DNA from: Timema cristinae | Lineage: Eukaryota; Arthropoda; Insecta; Phasmatodea; Timematidae | DNA length: 64,000 nucleotides | Reading direction: 5' to 3' | Assembly (NCBI GenBank): GCA_039000515.1 | Contig: JBCFYV010000024.1 | Location: 16,334,452 to 16,398,451 of the forward strand | In this document: piece after piece, positions 10,419-25,200 of the stretch | How the letters are laid out: every line of letters begins with the position of its first letter | Numbering within the stretch: position 1 is the first letter of the stretch | The notes under the pieces: model-generated | Told to the model about the DNA's origin: nothing | Seen by the model: only the letters and a program-made list of their open reading frames with translations | The model's database searches: none | Position numbers and translations under genes: made by a program

Positions 10419-13400
10419 CTAGAAAGAAAAAAAATACAGCTTTTAGTCAAAAGACAGAGTTGACTAACAAAAGGAAACTATGAGAGAAAATAGTTTAAAT
10501 TAGGGATGTCGAACTGGAATCCTCTATTCTTATTGGTAGCAAAAAAATCAATCTTATCACAGTTTTCTATACCTAATTCACAGCATTAATTGAAAGCTCT
10601 CGTATCCAGAGTGACGGTCGTATTTAGAATTTTGTGATCAAATTATTTTTCCGTTTCTCCTTAGTACTGAAAAATTGTCAACGTACTTAACATAAACTTT
10701 GTCTTAAAGTGATTCTCCATAAATTAAACATGGCTGTTTTTTTAAGTTTATCTGTATTAGTTACAATTTTTAGTTTATTTGCAAATGTATAGCATATTTT
10801 TAATGTGAGGTTAGATGCATGGAAAAATATGTAAAATGTAAATTTTAGGATCAGAATTTAAAAATCACAAAATCAAGGTTAAAATTTAAGAATCAAAATC
10901 AAGAATAACAGGATTCTTGACATCATTAAAAAAATACATATATAAGATGATTAAAATTAGGGCGTATTCAGTGGTTAGAGCATTGGCCTATTGAGCCAAA
11001 GGCCCTGGTTCGATTCCTGTGTCCAGGTATCATTTTTCTATTCAAAGAATATTTATGCATGTGTTCATCAAACTTCTATATAAGTAAAATTAAATTATGA
11101 CACCAGAAGAGTTAGTTGGAATTTGAAAGATGTGAATTCTGACTTGGTAAATTGAGGGTGTATTTTCTCTTAATTAGCTTTGCGACCCTCCCTTCATACT
11201 TAGATAGAAAAAATGGCTGAAAATAAAATATGCTGGAAGTCATGCATCACACTTTTGATTGGTTTTTATTTGGTTCACTTTCTGAAACAACTGATCATAT
11301 CACAACTTATAAAACTAACCTAATTCTAGAATATACATAATACCAGTTCCAGTTCCCAGTTAATTCAAAACTATGAATGGCTAAGTTTGAATTTCATCAA
11401 AGATATATTCTTCGGTCATGCTAGGAATTGAACCTGAGATCCTTATCTCAGTAGGGAAATGCACTACTGACTGTTCAAAAGTAATGGACTCACGTTGAAA
11501 TAAATGTCACAGTTTCATATCAAAAGAACAATTTTGTGTCATGAGGGTCAAGTATAGGTAGGCTAGCCCAACCATCTAAGTGTTGACTCACTTAGAGCTG
11601 ATAGGCTGTCCAGTCTCTTCACTCTTCTGACTCCAGCGGTGGTCATCTGGGTCCAGCCCACAGTGAGAGATAGTGTTTACAGGGTAGTGCTTCCTGAAGA
11701 ACAACTTGTGTTTGTTGTCTGTCAGAGTTATTCCCTGACCTGACACCTTAAAGTGGACCACTGTCGCCTGGGGCAAAGGCTTGCATTGGAACATGAGCTG
11801 CACTGCCTTTTTGATCGCTTGAGGTCCGTCAGTGACTCCATGTCCACGGTGAAGAGGAACAGTACATTACAAGCTGGGAACAACAGAGTAGATTTAAGTG
11901 ACACAAGTTGAATGTGTTGCATGTGTTGCATGTTAGTATAAACCAATAACAACAAAGATATGTAGACATGGGGCTTAAAAGCCCTTCCCTGACCTCCTGT
12001 TGGTGTGGAATTGCCTCAAAATACAATGTAAATATGTATATCTGTGTTGTAACATTGGATAGTAAATAAATAATTAATTACAGATTAAAATGATTGTGGT
12101 TTATAACTAATATTATCTGTAGTGATGGTCACATGGTCTAACATGTCAATCTCATGGGAGACCAGGGTTAGAACCCCAAGTTTGTCAAGGTTGGTTTTTC
12201 CTAAATGGTTTCCCACTCTCCTACTACTTTAATGCGAGTACACTTCCTCTAAATTCTACCTTCCTTATCCCTATTCCACTAATGTAGTAATTAGTGAATG
12301 TGTAAAGCCTGAACAGGTACTAAAACACGGTGAGAATAAAACAAACAAACCCTCTATCTAAATACTTATACATTTGGTGTACATTAAGTGCTGAGTTTTT
12401 ATCTGACCCGATTCGGTTTATTACAGGGTGCTAACATGATCTTATTGATGTATGGCTACTAAGAATGTATCAAGTTCATTCATGTGTTAAAGGGGCTCAT
12501 ATTGTATCAGAAACACCTCAAACATTATGTGTGTGTATGCTCATGACTAACTAGCAAATGTTAGTGTATTTTTATTAATTACTTTGAATTTAAATTAAAA
12601 AAACAACAACATTGATTCAACGCTGTTAAGACTCTCAATGCACTTAGCTGCCAGTTAGCTCCCACTTGAAGAAAAGGGATCATTAGTGCCCGATACCCAG
12701 ACCTAGGTTTCATTCTATTGGAATTAATCAGGAGGGAGCATAAAACGTGCAACACAGTTTCTTAATAGAGGAAACCGAAAAACACAAAAGAAAGATTTTC
12801 ATCAAGAGGCAGACCTATTACAACTTTGTCCAAAGGCAGCAATGTAAAGTGTGAAATGTGTTCTTTTCATTGTAAAAGCATATTATGTTCATTCCTTTTA
12901 TAGGTTTTCTATCTACATTTCTTGTACTTTGTTCCAAATATAGTACAATTATCTTGAAAAGAGGTTTTCCTTGCTTGTAAATCATGTATAGTGTCAATAA
13001 CTTAGTTTCAATCATAACAGACTCTTCGTTTAGTGGTCATAATTCCTGGATACTAATCTAAAGGCCCGGGTTTAATTCCCGAAGGGGAATTGTTCATATA
13101 GCTGCCATGTCTTGTTAATTGGGTTTAAGGTAGGTTTAAGACTTTCACTGGCACCACACAATCATCATTATCATCACATCGAGATGGAAGTAACCTTGCC
13201 TATATGGTGGACCAGCCTCTGAAGATGGTGACGTTATCTACCACTGCCAGGAGAAGACCAGGAATGTCTAGCCAACAAACTCTGGTGGTATAAGCTACCA
13301 CTGCTCTATCAAGTTACATACCTGCTCCTTGAGATAGTAGCTGTTGGGCTGTGCTGACAGTGCCAGGACTGTCTGGAGTTATACCTGAACCCTCAGCTTC

Positions 13401-16400
13401 AGGTAGCAGCAGTCTACAAGGGAGGGCCATCTGCATCAGGGAGTGTTGGTAAACTAGCGCCGATAACGAGCCTGCAACAAACAAGACAATGTTTATGCCA
13501 TTTTTTTTTTAAACATTTTATAATGTATTTATTCAATAGGGAAATGACATAACAATAATTGAGTGTGTGCTAAGGGTCTGAGCCCCTAAGATTGTTTCAT
13601 CTGTGTCGAGCTAGAGTTCAATAAATATACATGTTTTGACTATTTTTTGCAATTGACCTGGTATCAATATTTAAGACCAGAGTATTTTCATACTCCTGGT
13701 ATCGCAGCTGGTTACGAGTGTTTATGACTGAGACAATACCAAACCTCGGTTTGATAACACTTTCAATGACCAACCTAAATATCCTGGTATCAACCATGAG
13801 CTGAGAATTGTGCACCAATTTCAAGACAGTTTAGCCCCTTATATTAAATTTAAATGAGTATATCTTCGTAGTCAATGAATTTTAACAGTTATATGTAAAT
13901 TAAAATGAACAGCAATTACTAGCTAGAAATATATGACGGTAAGTACTTAAAAATTGTTTAGCTATGGACAAAAGAAATATAACTATAAAATATGAGTCAT
14001 TTTCGCGCTCAACCTTGGTTAGAACCATTTGGTCAATAACACTTGTTACCAAGATGTAACAAAAGCAATCACAAAAACTCACCTAATATATATTACTTGT
14101 TATTTCTAACATGCACAAGGGCTTAATGCACCCAAGGTGTAACTTAAAAATTGCACCCCAGTGGTCTTCTGTATAATACAAATAAACTGCACCACCTTAC
14201 GTGAAAAGTAACAACAACAACAACAATAATAATAAGTAGTGACAACGCTTCCACCCCACCTTAATTGATGTATGCAAACATACTTTAATCACACCAGCTT
14301 CCCTCCATTTCCTCTTAATATTTAAGGAAACTTGTAATTAAATCTCAAAGTGGTTTGCTGACGATGCAACCTCGAATGTCATAAAATAATATATATGATA
14401 GAATTGTAGAAAAACTCACCTCATATTGAAACTATCATAGGGAGAAACAAATATTGCCCTGCTATCAGAAAAAAAAAAGTATTCTTAAGGTTAGCAGCTT
14501 TGCAAAATTTTAGAAATTCTGGATTGTTTATGATATAGTTTTTATTTTATTTTTAAATATTGTTCTCACCCAAATGTAGGTTAAAGAAAGTTATGATCAG
14601 TTAACAAGTTTAAAGTTTAAGTTTAGGTTGATTTAAGAATATGTGTGAAGACTTATAGCTTACTCTATAACAATGCTAATCAAACTTTTATGTCTGGTGA
14701 ATTTTTTTTTTTTTTTTTTTTCAGTAGAGCCCAGGGACTGGCTTGGTAGTATATCAGTTTGTATGTAAACACAGTTTTATTTATATTAAAGGAAAAAACA
14801 TAGTATAATAGTTAAATGTGATAAATGAGATTGCTTAATCTTGCACATCTTATCAAGCCGTGGCTCTATTGTGGACGGTGTTACTTGTAGCCACACTTTC
14901 ATGATGTTTCGTCTTGATTATCTATGTTTAATAACCTCTTCCATTCAACAACCAGTTTGCTAAGTTGTTGTCCCTAGCAAAATTCCAGTGGCTAAATGTT
15001 TGCACACTACCCTCTTTGTTGAGTTATTTTACGCCCTTCCTCCTTCCCTTACCAACTGTACATTTCATAAACCTCATACAGATGGTAAAGAGAAGAATAA
15101 ACTGGAGCAGAATACAATACCAATACAAGAAGATCAAAATTGCTGAGCCCATAAACCTGTCGAGCTTGAGCTGAGTATCTTTAAAAAGCTAAGCTCAAAA
15201 ATGTGTATTTTTGAATACCCTAAGATCTGTAGTGTGAACCGAAAGAAGATCTTAATAGTGTTCACCATAGCAGGCCCAACTCAGCTCCCGGCTTGTGCAA
15301 GGTATGGAGGTTAAAGGGAAAGGAAAATACCAAGATGTGCCTGAAATGCGTACTGCATTCGTATTTGAATGATTACTAGAAATTTTCCGCGGTGACGATG
15401 GCGGATAAAGCAACATAATTTATTGATAATCACTATAGTAAGTCCCTATTATGACAGAATGAAGATTTTTGGGCAATGCTTATCTGTGAAGCCATTCTAA
15501 AATGGTCAAAAAAGACTTTTCAGTGCAATTTTTATCCAAATATTTAATATTTCAATCATGTTCAGTTATGGGAACTTCTATTAACTCTTTATCTCCATTA
15601 ATGTTTAATCAGAAATGATCCACATGTGATGCACACTCTTAAAACTATTTATGCTTTTATCAAAAGTTAAATAATTCAAATAAGTAAATGACCTACAAAC
15701 TGCTCAATTTTACACCCTGTTAAATACCAGTAATGGTAATAATGGCTCCAAATACAATCAATTGTGGATAGTGAGTTAAAAAGAAACAGCTTCAATAACA
15801 ATCTGTTTGGGTAAAAAGACGTCAATGGTCATTTCACTGTGGGAAATGGGAATGAATTAGTTTTGAATAAATCATTACTTGTACCAACAAAGCAAATCCC
15901 TATACTCAGCAATGGTCATTCGTTTTAAGGTGTTAAGTCTCGCAAGAGACTGTATTATAAGTAATGGGGTGGTTGAAGTTCAAATCTAAGCTATAGGCTT
16001 TGGGGGAGTTTTTTCCATTTCCATGTTTATGCATGTGCACTTTAGCTAAACAACTTATTACCTAAACTAAGCGATCAAAAGTCATAATGGTAAAATTCAT
16101 AGCTAAGAAAAACTATTAAAGCTTTATTTTTTGACAAAAAGGTTAGATAACAATATAGTTTGAGATTAACAGATGTGGGAACCTGGACAAACTTGGTTTG
16201 CGGAGCCCCCAGTTATCTGCCTCACCCCTACCCCCACCCAAAAATAAATAAATTAGAAAACTTTATTTTTGTTTAGTGTTACTACAGTAGTTTGCCCCTA
16301 TTTACCAATTTCCAGCCATAGAAGATATCAGGAAATGCCCTAAAAGGAGGTAAATACGTGTATTAATTAATGCCATGTTTTTATACATACAAGAGTCGAT

Positions 16401-19231
16401 TTCTCTGAAACCTTTAGTTAGATTTTCTTCCTCAACAAACTTGATCTGTATAAAGGTACTGAAATCACTGGGTTCTGTGCGGCCGAATCAGTTGCATACC
16501 CGTAAGGGCAGCCCTGGCTGAAAGCTATTTCAAAACTTCTAGAAATGTTTTTTTAATGATGCACACTAATTGCAGTTGCCTTATGATAAAACACTCACTG
16601 AAAACAGGTTCGTTGCTGCACCCTTTCAGTTTGACTCCTCTAGATGTTGGTTCGATAAGGAAGTGTCGCACAAGTTCACTTCCTGGGTCGCTTGATGTGG
16701 AAACCTTGCCCTGAACATTTGGTGGGGGTGTCGACACTTTTAGGGCAAGACCAAATGCTCCAGGGAACGAGTTGGAGTCTCTTACTACAAATGTCCCTGG
16801 GGGCTTCTCACGTAACATATTTATGGCTGAAATGAAGCAGAGAGATAGGTAATTAGAAATAAGCATTCAACCAAATGTTTAAATCAATCATGACTTTAGG
16901 GTGGCGCTTTAACAAATACGCATTATTTTTCTATTTAATTTGATTAAAAGTAAATCTAAAAAATAACAATGCACTTCAGTAGAGTAAATTTTTAAAAGTG
17001 GTTTCTAAATATATCCTCCCAGTTTTCAAAGTAAGACTATACTACATTAAAAATCTTGATTCTCGGTATTTTCTTTAAATTGAAATTAGAGATGGGTAGA
17101 ATCCTTTATTTCTCAATATGACACCTTAGTTCAGTCGATAGCGTGTCTATCTACCGAGCTAAGGGTCCCAGGCTCAATTCCTGGCATGACCAAAAATTGA
17201 ACATTGGTGAAATGTGGGTTTCCCCTTTCAAAGTGATGAATTAATGTGGGATAGAAGGGGATACGAGATAAAGCCAGTGTTTTTTCACTTTTTATAGCAC
17301 CCTAACCCACCTTAACAGCCAAGAACTGGAATAAATTAACTAAAAAATATACTTCTAGGATTTGAATCCTAAATTTTCTTTCAAATCTCGAATCTATAAA
17401 AATGTATAATTTTAGTTAAAGTGAAAATGTTTAAAATTGAACTTAAAAAAAATTTCCTAAGTCTTGGTGCCGCTGACAAATGATATTTTGTTTGTCATGT
17501 CTATTATGTCATAAACAACAGAGCTAAGACATTTTTTGTAGATTAATTATATTGATATAATTTTGTTCTTTTTTTGTGATTTTGTTACACTCCCGACTAC
17601 ACAAGTCTATATAATTAGAGCTGCCATTTGTTATTTGAAGTCAAGCACTTGATAATAATTATCGTATTTGAGATATTTTTTTGAGATGTATATATAAATA
17701 TCGATTCAAAGGAATCGAGCGTCTCATGGTGAGTTTTACTGTGGTTTTTCAACCCTCCCCCAACACTAATGTGGCTGTACTTCTTCTAAGTTACCCTTCC
17801 GATATCTTTGTTAAAGAGAATACCCCAAAAATGGCCAAATAAAGTGTTAGGTATTTTTCAAATTCAAATATATATTTTAAATACTCGCCGGTTACCATTT
17901 TAAAATTATATATATTTTTTAAATTTATTTAAAAAATATGAAAACATGTAATTTTAAAGCATAACATATTTACAATCTCTTTCAGCGTTTAGTCGAAATA
18001 CTAAAGATTAAAATAGGTATTTATTAACTTACTTAAGATGTAGGTCTACATTAAACTTTCAATAAAGAATAACAAATAAAACTAAACATATACAAGAAAT
18101 TGTAAAACTAAAGAAACAAATATCTTAAGTGTGAACAAACCTTCTTCCCTAGAGATAGAAGGCTTGTACCAAAACCGTGATGTGTCTCGGACAAACTTAA
18201 CATGAGCTGGCGACACTTCCTGCGGAGGTTCGCTGTTAGAATGGAGCGAGGAGCGTCGAGAATGGCCATAATACACTGTTGGTGAGGATTGCCCCGTGCC
18301 GCCATTTGTAATTACTGGGCTCTACAGACAAACAAATGTTTTGTTGAGACATGTTTATTCAGACATGTAGACAAGACACAAATATTGTTTTGATAAGTTT
18401 AAGTAGGCCCTACCCTGTATTGATGAGGTCTGTTTCAAAATTTTACTGATTCCAGTGATGTGTCTATTGTTTCGATTATTGACTTCAACCTCCATGTAAT
18501 CACACAAAATAATCTATTTGGTCTCCCCTAATAAATTTAAATGGTATTTCATTAACAACTATTAATTTGTATGAATAATCTATTTTTAGAATAAATAACA
18601 TAACCTTACACTTTCATATGTGTATAACCTACACTTAGTTTACCTTGAAACGTAGCACATTTCCAAAATGGCTTAACTTATCATACAGTGCAATTGTGTG
18701 ATCTGACATAGAACCAACAGCTATCGTTCAGGGTAAACAGATTGTACTATTTATTAAGACTATTTTTAAAATTGACAATATATACCTAGCTAATACACAT
18801 GAACAGACTTTCTAGGAGTCAAAGTCAGTTTCAAAGTGAAGAACCGTTGAAACATAAGAACCAAACCTATAGAGTTGTTGATACATAATCACTGCAGTAT
18901 GTGCAAGGCAAGTCTTCTATCAGGTATTAATTGTGGTAACAATAAAAACTGATTTAATTTGGAATGAGGGGTACACAATGTTTGGGGGGAGGGGGGGGGG
19001 AAGCGTCTATTAGTCTTACAAAACTAGATTTGACCTAACCTTTTCAAGTATATATTGTGACATTTTGTAACTCTTCCTACAGCATATGTGACATCAGTCA
19101 TAATTGAGTTTCAAATATTTATCAAAGATTCTCTATAAAGTACAAACACTCTACTATATAACAGGACATATGAGTCTTTTTCTGCATTTATCTCTAGTAG
19201 CACTAGACTAGTGCTCATACATACATACATA

Positions 19232-19264
<33 letters not shown>

Positions 19265-22200
19265 CACCGCGTCTTACTACCCATTCGGGTTATACGCACT
19301 TACGCTAATGTGTAATGGTAGGGTGATTGTGAGATGAAATGAAGGACCTACAGTTTAATGTGGAATCCGAACCACGGTGGAGACCTGTCATTCCCCACAT
19401 TCACAAGATGTCTTGTCAGAGGTGAAGGAAGGGTTTGTCAATCAGATAAATCTGTGCCGGGACTGAGGATTGAACCCCGGACCCCAACACAAAAGTCCGA
19501 CACCTTAACCCTAGACCACCAGGTCACCCTCATACATACACTTTTATGAACAAGTGTATAAGTGAATGTAAGTGTATGCTGTTGGTACCCAGCGAATGTA
19601 ATGCAAAATTGTCATGTACAAATTGGTTATGTTGAAATGTTAATTTATTTCAAATATGTCTGTAACTTATATGAGATAAATCAAGTCAGAAAATGATATA
19701 GTGCTTAGTATAAGGTTGGGATAAATTTAAATGATAATTATAATTAAGTGTGTCCATTAACATCATCTATAAAAAAATATAATAATAATGGGTTAAATGC
19801 ACTTTTCCCATTACTTTTTGATCTGGCTTTAGAGTATGTTATTAGGGTAATATAAGAGCTAGATATGAAAGGGTTGATAATAAATGGTACAATGCCGCTA
19901 ATAGGAAATGCAGATAATTTAACTTTGTTGGGCGTTAGTAAGGAAGCTGTTGCAAGAAATGCAGAATTTTTTACTAGAGGCTAGTAAGGAGACTTAGAAG
20001 TGAATGCTGAAAAGGTTACGTATCTAAGTATATAATAACACATATCAAGAGAGTGAGGACAATAATTTAGAGATTACTGCAAACAACGTATCATTTTACA
20101 GGGTCAATGAGTTTAAATATTTAGTAAACATTTTAACTAGCAATAATAATATTAGATTGAAAATTGGGAAAAAAATATGCTGTTACTCTATCACTAAGTT
20201 GTTGACATATCGCAATCGCATGGTTTCAAGGACTGTAAAATTCAGAATATACAAAACAATACTTTTATTGGTTATTCTTTATGGGTGTGAAACATGGTTT
20301 CTTACCTTACAAGACTATAAACATATTATGATGTTCGAAAACAAGGTTCTTAAGAAGATACCTGTTCCAAAAAGGAATGAGGTACCTGGGGAGTGGAAGA
20401 TGTTACATAATGATGAGTTACTTAACTTGTATTCTTTACAAGACATTATTAATTAAGATAGTAAAGTCTTGTAAATTACAGTGGGCAGGACATGTAGCGT
20501 GAATGGGAGATTCTAGAACCTTGTTCAGGGTACTGACTGGCGGACCCAATTGGAAGAGACTATTGAGAAGACCTAGACGCAGATGGGAGGATTAGAATGG
20601 ACCTGAAAATAATAGGGTGTAATGAGGTGGACTGGATAGAACTAGCTCAAAATAGGGATAGGATGTAATGTGGTGGACTGGATACAACTTGGTCAAGATA
20701 TATGTGGCATACTTTTTAAGTGTGGAAATGAACTTTCGAGCTCCTAATGTCATAGAATAATAAGTATACATAAAATTAGACTAAAGATATAGTTAATGTC
20801 AATATTATATCTATGTCAATGTTAGCCACAGAATAATCTTGTTGTATTTTATATAAGGTCCTTACGACTCCAATCAGACTTTAAAAGATTGACTTGTAAA
20901 ATAATCCCCTTTACTTTACCTTGGGACTTTGTTGCTGTGAGAATCCATCAGACAAACTGGCAGAAGAGTGTGGTGTTGTCTGAAACCCAGGGGTGGTTCG
21001 ACTGCTAGTGCTTGAGTTGGTGACTATACTAACATGTTGATGTTGGATGGTCTGATTGGAGTCTGATACAGGAGATGGGGATTGGTCCTTGCTACACGTA
21101 GCATAAAAAAACATTCCAAGCAATTAGGGACTTTTTATATCAAGGATAAAGTTTTGTATCTAAAAAAATAATATTATTTGAAACAAGAATATAAAGACTC
21201 TCAATATCGACAAGGTCGAGTTTAAGTCGTTTCTCATTCTCAGTCTGAAGGGAAAGGAACATTATGGTTTCACTTCCTCGCCACACCTATGTGGAAGAAT
21301 TATCTCTTGAGATTGGCTAGCTCCATGAGCAGAACGATGAGAGAGAAATTTCTTTAAAATCTGCCTCCTTCCCTTAGAATTGTTGGTTTATATAATTAAT
21401 AGTACTTCTATTTTAGTGTATTATAATTTTTAAGGTCCTACACCTTATCTCAGTCAGTAGTGTGTCTGTCTATTAAGCTAAGGGTCCCAAGTTAAATACC
21501 TAGCATGGCCAAATATTTATCATTGGTGAAATGTTGTTTTCACCCTTTCACAGTGATGGTTTACGGGCAGGGGCTGGATGTTGTGTCTGTTCTAGATTTA
21601 AGCCAGTTTATATGCCGTGTGCTGATATAATCCATCGGTTCAGAAAGCTCACATTAAATACCTCAATAAATTGAATGAAAAATAATGTTTCAGGATTTAT
21701 GTCCTATAGTTCTTCAATCAAACTATATTTTATAAATCTGTCCCTTTATTGACACACGCATAATTGTGTAACTTTATACATCAAAATCTGAAAACTATAT
21801 ATAATTATGTTAAAAACCTATCTGCAGATAAATTATTCAAGGGAATAATGCTTGTACCTCTCGTTTACCCTGAATGTTAGCACTCTTAATTTGATGGATA
21901 CACTATGACCCATCTTATAAGCTGTGCATATTGAAACAAAGCACGGGAAGAAAGCTACATTTCAGGGTAATCGAGGGCTAAACAAAGCCAAAGCACCCTA
22001 GTTTTTAAGTCACATGCCTACCTGCCTTCTTTTTACCTCAAACAATATATTTTTCATACCACCCACAGAAACATTTAATTTTCAGATTATCAAAAATCTT
22101 ACATGATTTAATGAAAGTATAAAATAATAATGAATGTAAGAAATAAATGAGTTGCAACTTTCTACTTTTTTTTTTTACAAATTGATTAAATATCAATATT

Positions 22201-25200
22201 TGTGAGAAAAATATAATAAACACTTTGAAGAAAACACTTTGTTTTCTATTTTCAAATTGGGAAATTTACTAAATATATTTATATCCAGTAAGGTGACAAG
22301 TTCAAGTGTATTTATTGCTTTATTATTATTATAACAAACATTAATGAAGAAAAAACTAGCAAACTTTAGAAATTAATGAGGGTAGCACTTTTTTTTTGTT
22401 ATTATAAGCATGCGAATCACACATCTTTAATGTGCAATGCCATACATTAAACAGGAAGAATAGAGGGAAGGGTGTCATATAACACTATAAACAATTATCA
22501 CACAATGCATTCAACAATATATGTTATATAAAAAAAAGTACTGATAAGTGAATACAAACAAAATGTTTAAATAGGAGTTTAATTTCAAACCATGCATATT
22601 GATTTTTAGTATAGAAATATTTAGGTTTTTTTTTTATAATGTTTTAATAACTGTATGGGTTATACGCTTTGTCAATAATTATTCTGTTAAACATTTCAAA
22701 TGCCCCTTTAAAGATATGGCCTCACAGGTCAGAGTTGGAAGTATGCTATTAGCGCTATTTATCTAGGTTTTTTCAGCATATTCTTCAATCATGGAGTAAT
22801 AAATAAATAAAATCAAGCAAGTTGGAATTTGCAGATAGTTATTTTAACATTAATTTTTGAAAATTCTTTGAATAGGTATCTAACAAAATAGTAAGAAAAA
22901 TTACAAACTAATAAATAGTGATTACTGAAGTGAGTTTATCATCCTTCAAAGATGATGGCACAAAGTTAAGCCAATTTTTTTTTTAACTAGTGATAAACTC
23001 TTTAACTATTTGCAAACAAAGCACAATTAATTAATTTTAATTTTCATCTTCTATGACACTACCGTTTTCTTTGATTCTCAAAAGTCATAGATTGTAGGAC
23101 GCACCCAAATTTTTCAGTACCAATTATAGAAAAAAACTTTGATTCTAAGAAAAAATAAAAAACCAAAATCTAAGAAATATTTTTGTTAAGATTCAATTTG
23201 CTAACAACAATAATACCTTTTTTTTTAAATCAGTAGGTAGGTTAGTCATCATTTCCTTCTGAATTAATATCAAAAATAAAAAAATAACTTTGATTCTAAG
23301 AAAAATTCCATTTTTGAAGATGTTTAAATGAGAATAAAGTGTGTCTTAGAATTGAAGAAATATGATAAATAATCCCATTAGTAAAACCTCTATAAAAACT
23401 CCATGGTGTGAGCCCACAAGCGAACTATACCGACTTAGTAGCCACCGCCGTTGGCAATGATAGGGCCAACATTTGCAGATAGAGGGCATCATGTGGTCAG
23501 CATGAGCCCTCCGGCCAGTAACCTCAGTTTTCTAAACCAGAGCTGCTACTTTTTTTAAAAAATTCAAATAACTTCTCATTTGTCCTCACGAGGTTGAGTT
23601 TGACTCCATACCAAACCCACTGCTTCACAATAGATTTTGGAAGCGCCGGGGATCAAACCCAGTAAAACTTCTATACCAACGTTTATTCATCCACCGATAT
23701 ACAAAAGTAAATTAAATATGCCTTTACTATGCCATGAGCATGCACATTCATTCTAGTTTTTCTGGATAGTATGATCAAAATGAATATTACATCAAAGGGT
23801 TTTCAAAAAAATAATCGAATTTGGAATTCATACTCAGGCCTAAAATAATCGAGAATTTCAAAACTGATGAACTTTTAAATATGCTTTTCATATATATTTT
23901 AGCAATCATTTAAAAAACAAAATACATTATTATTACAATATTAAATTAATGGTACTAGGGAAAACATTTCTAACTAGGACTGACTACCAACACTTTTTTC
24001 CATATAAAACAACACTTTCCTGTAGTGTACTTTTCAAACAGGATTTTTTTTGCAGGCCAAGAGTTGTGATTACGCATGCAGCCGTTAGCCTGCTACGTAC
24101 CTAGACACTGATGAGTTGGAAGGCCACTTTCGTAGATATTTAAATGATCCCGAATAACTCAAACGTCTACAAGCATCAAATTTAAAAAATAGTTAGGATA
24201 GTTTTAAAACTAGGTAAACATAGAAATTTACAGGGTGTACGTATTTAGGTGAGACGTAACTGGGGCGTGGATAGTACAACTCAAAACAACACAAAACGTT
24301 CATATGAACATAAGATGTCCTATAGTCAATGGTTTCTGAGTTAAGGCCTTCCAAGGCTTTGCTGGAATTGTTAATAGTTATAATTAATACACCCCTGTTG
24401 TACCTCCTGTAAGTGACGTATCATTGCTGGTACACAGGCAGAGCTACAGCTATGTTAACAGGGGTGTATCAAGTAGGAGTAATAATCATTCCAGCAGAAT
24501 CTTGGAAGGTCTTATCTCGGGAACAATAAAACATAGAACATATGTTCACAGTAGCTTTTGTGTTGTTTTGAGGTCCACTAACCACATCCAGGGTTGCCAC
24601 TGTTTTCTTATTACCAAATTCCCTGTGTTTTCCAGGTTTTCCAGAGAAAATTTTCATTTTTCCAGACACCTAATAGATATTATAAATATAATTATAGAGG
24701 CATTTAATTTAGTTTTAAAGAACATTTTAGAAATGAAGAGTGGTAATTTGTCATTGGAAGCATGTTTTATTGTGCAAGAGAAACACATGTTTAAGAATTA
24801 TTTGGAAAATGATGAAAAATGAATGACACATTTTCTAGAAGGAAAAATTGGTTATATTTTCTGTCTACCCTAAATGGAATGAAAAAAAAAAGGAAATACC
24901 TAAAATACAATTTTGAGTTTAAATGTGGGGTTGGAACGAGACGTTTGTCTTATTAGCGGGGGTGAGTGGAGGTAGCCGAAAATGCGCGGCATTTGCCGAA
25001 CGAAAACCAGTCGTCTCAGTTGCACTCAGGACTTATCTCAAGCTGATGAGGTGCTGGTAAGCATAGTCATCATAAATGAGATGTGTTCCAATCAGACTGC
25101 TCAATTTTCCAGTTACAAATTTTAGTCTATATTGTTCCGCTTGCAAGCACTTTATTGCCCAAATTCACTAAAAATTCCAGTAAATTTTAACTTTTTGGTG

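Noticed and set aside
10962..11035. tRNA gene
   Set aside because: A and B boxes are present but the acceptor stem is poor and the same sequence recurs at 3408-3492, so it is a SINE head.
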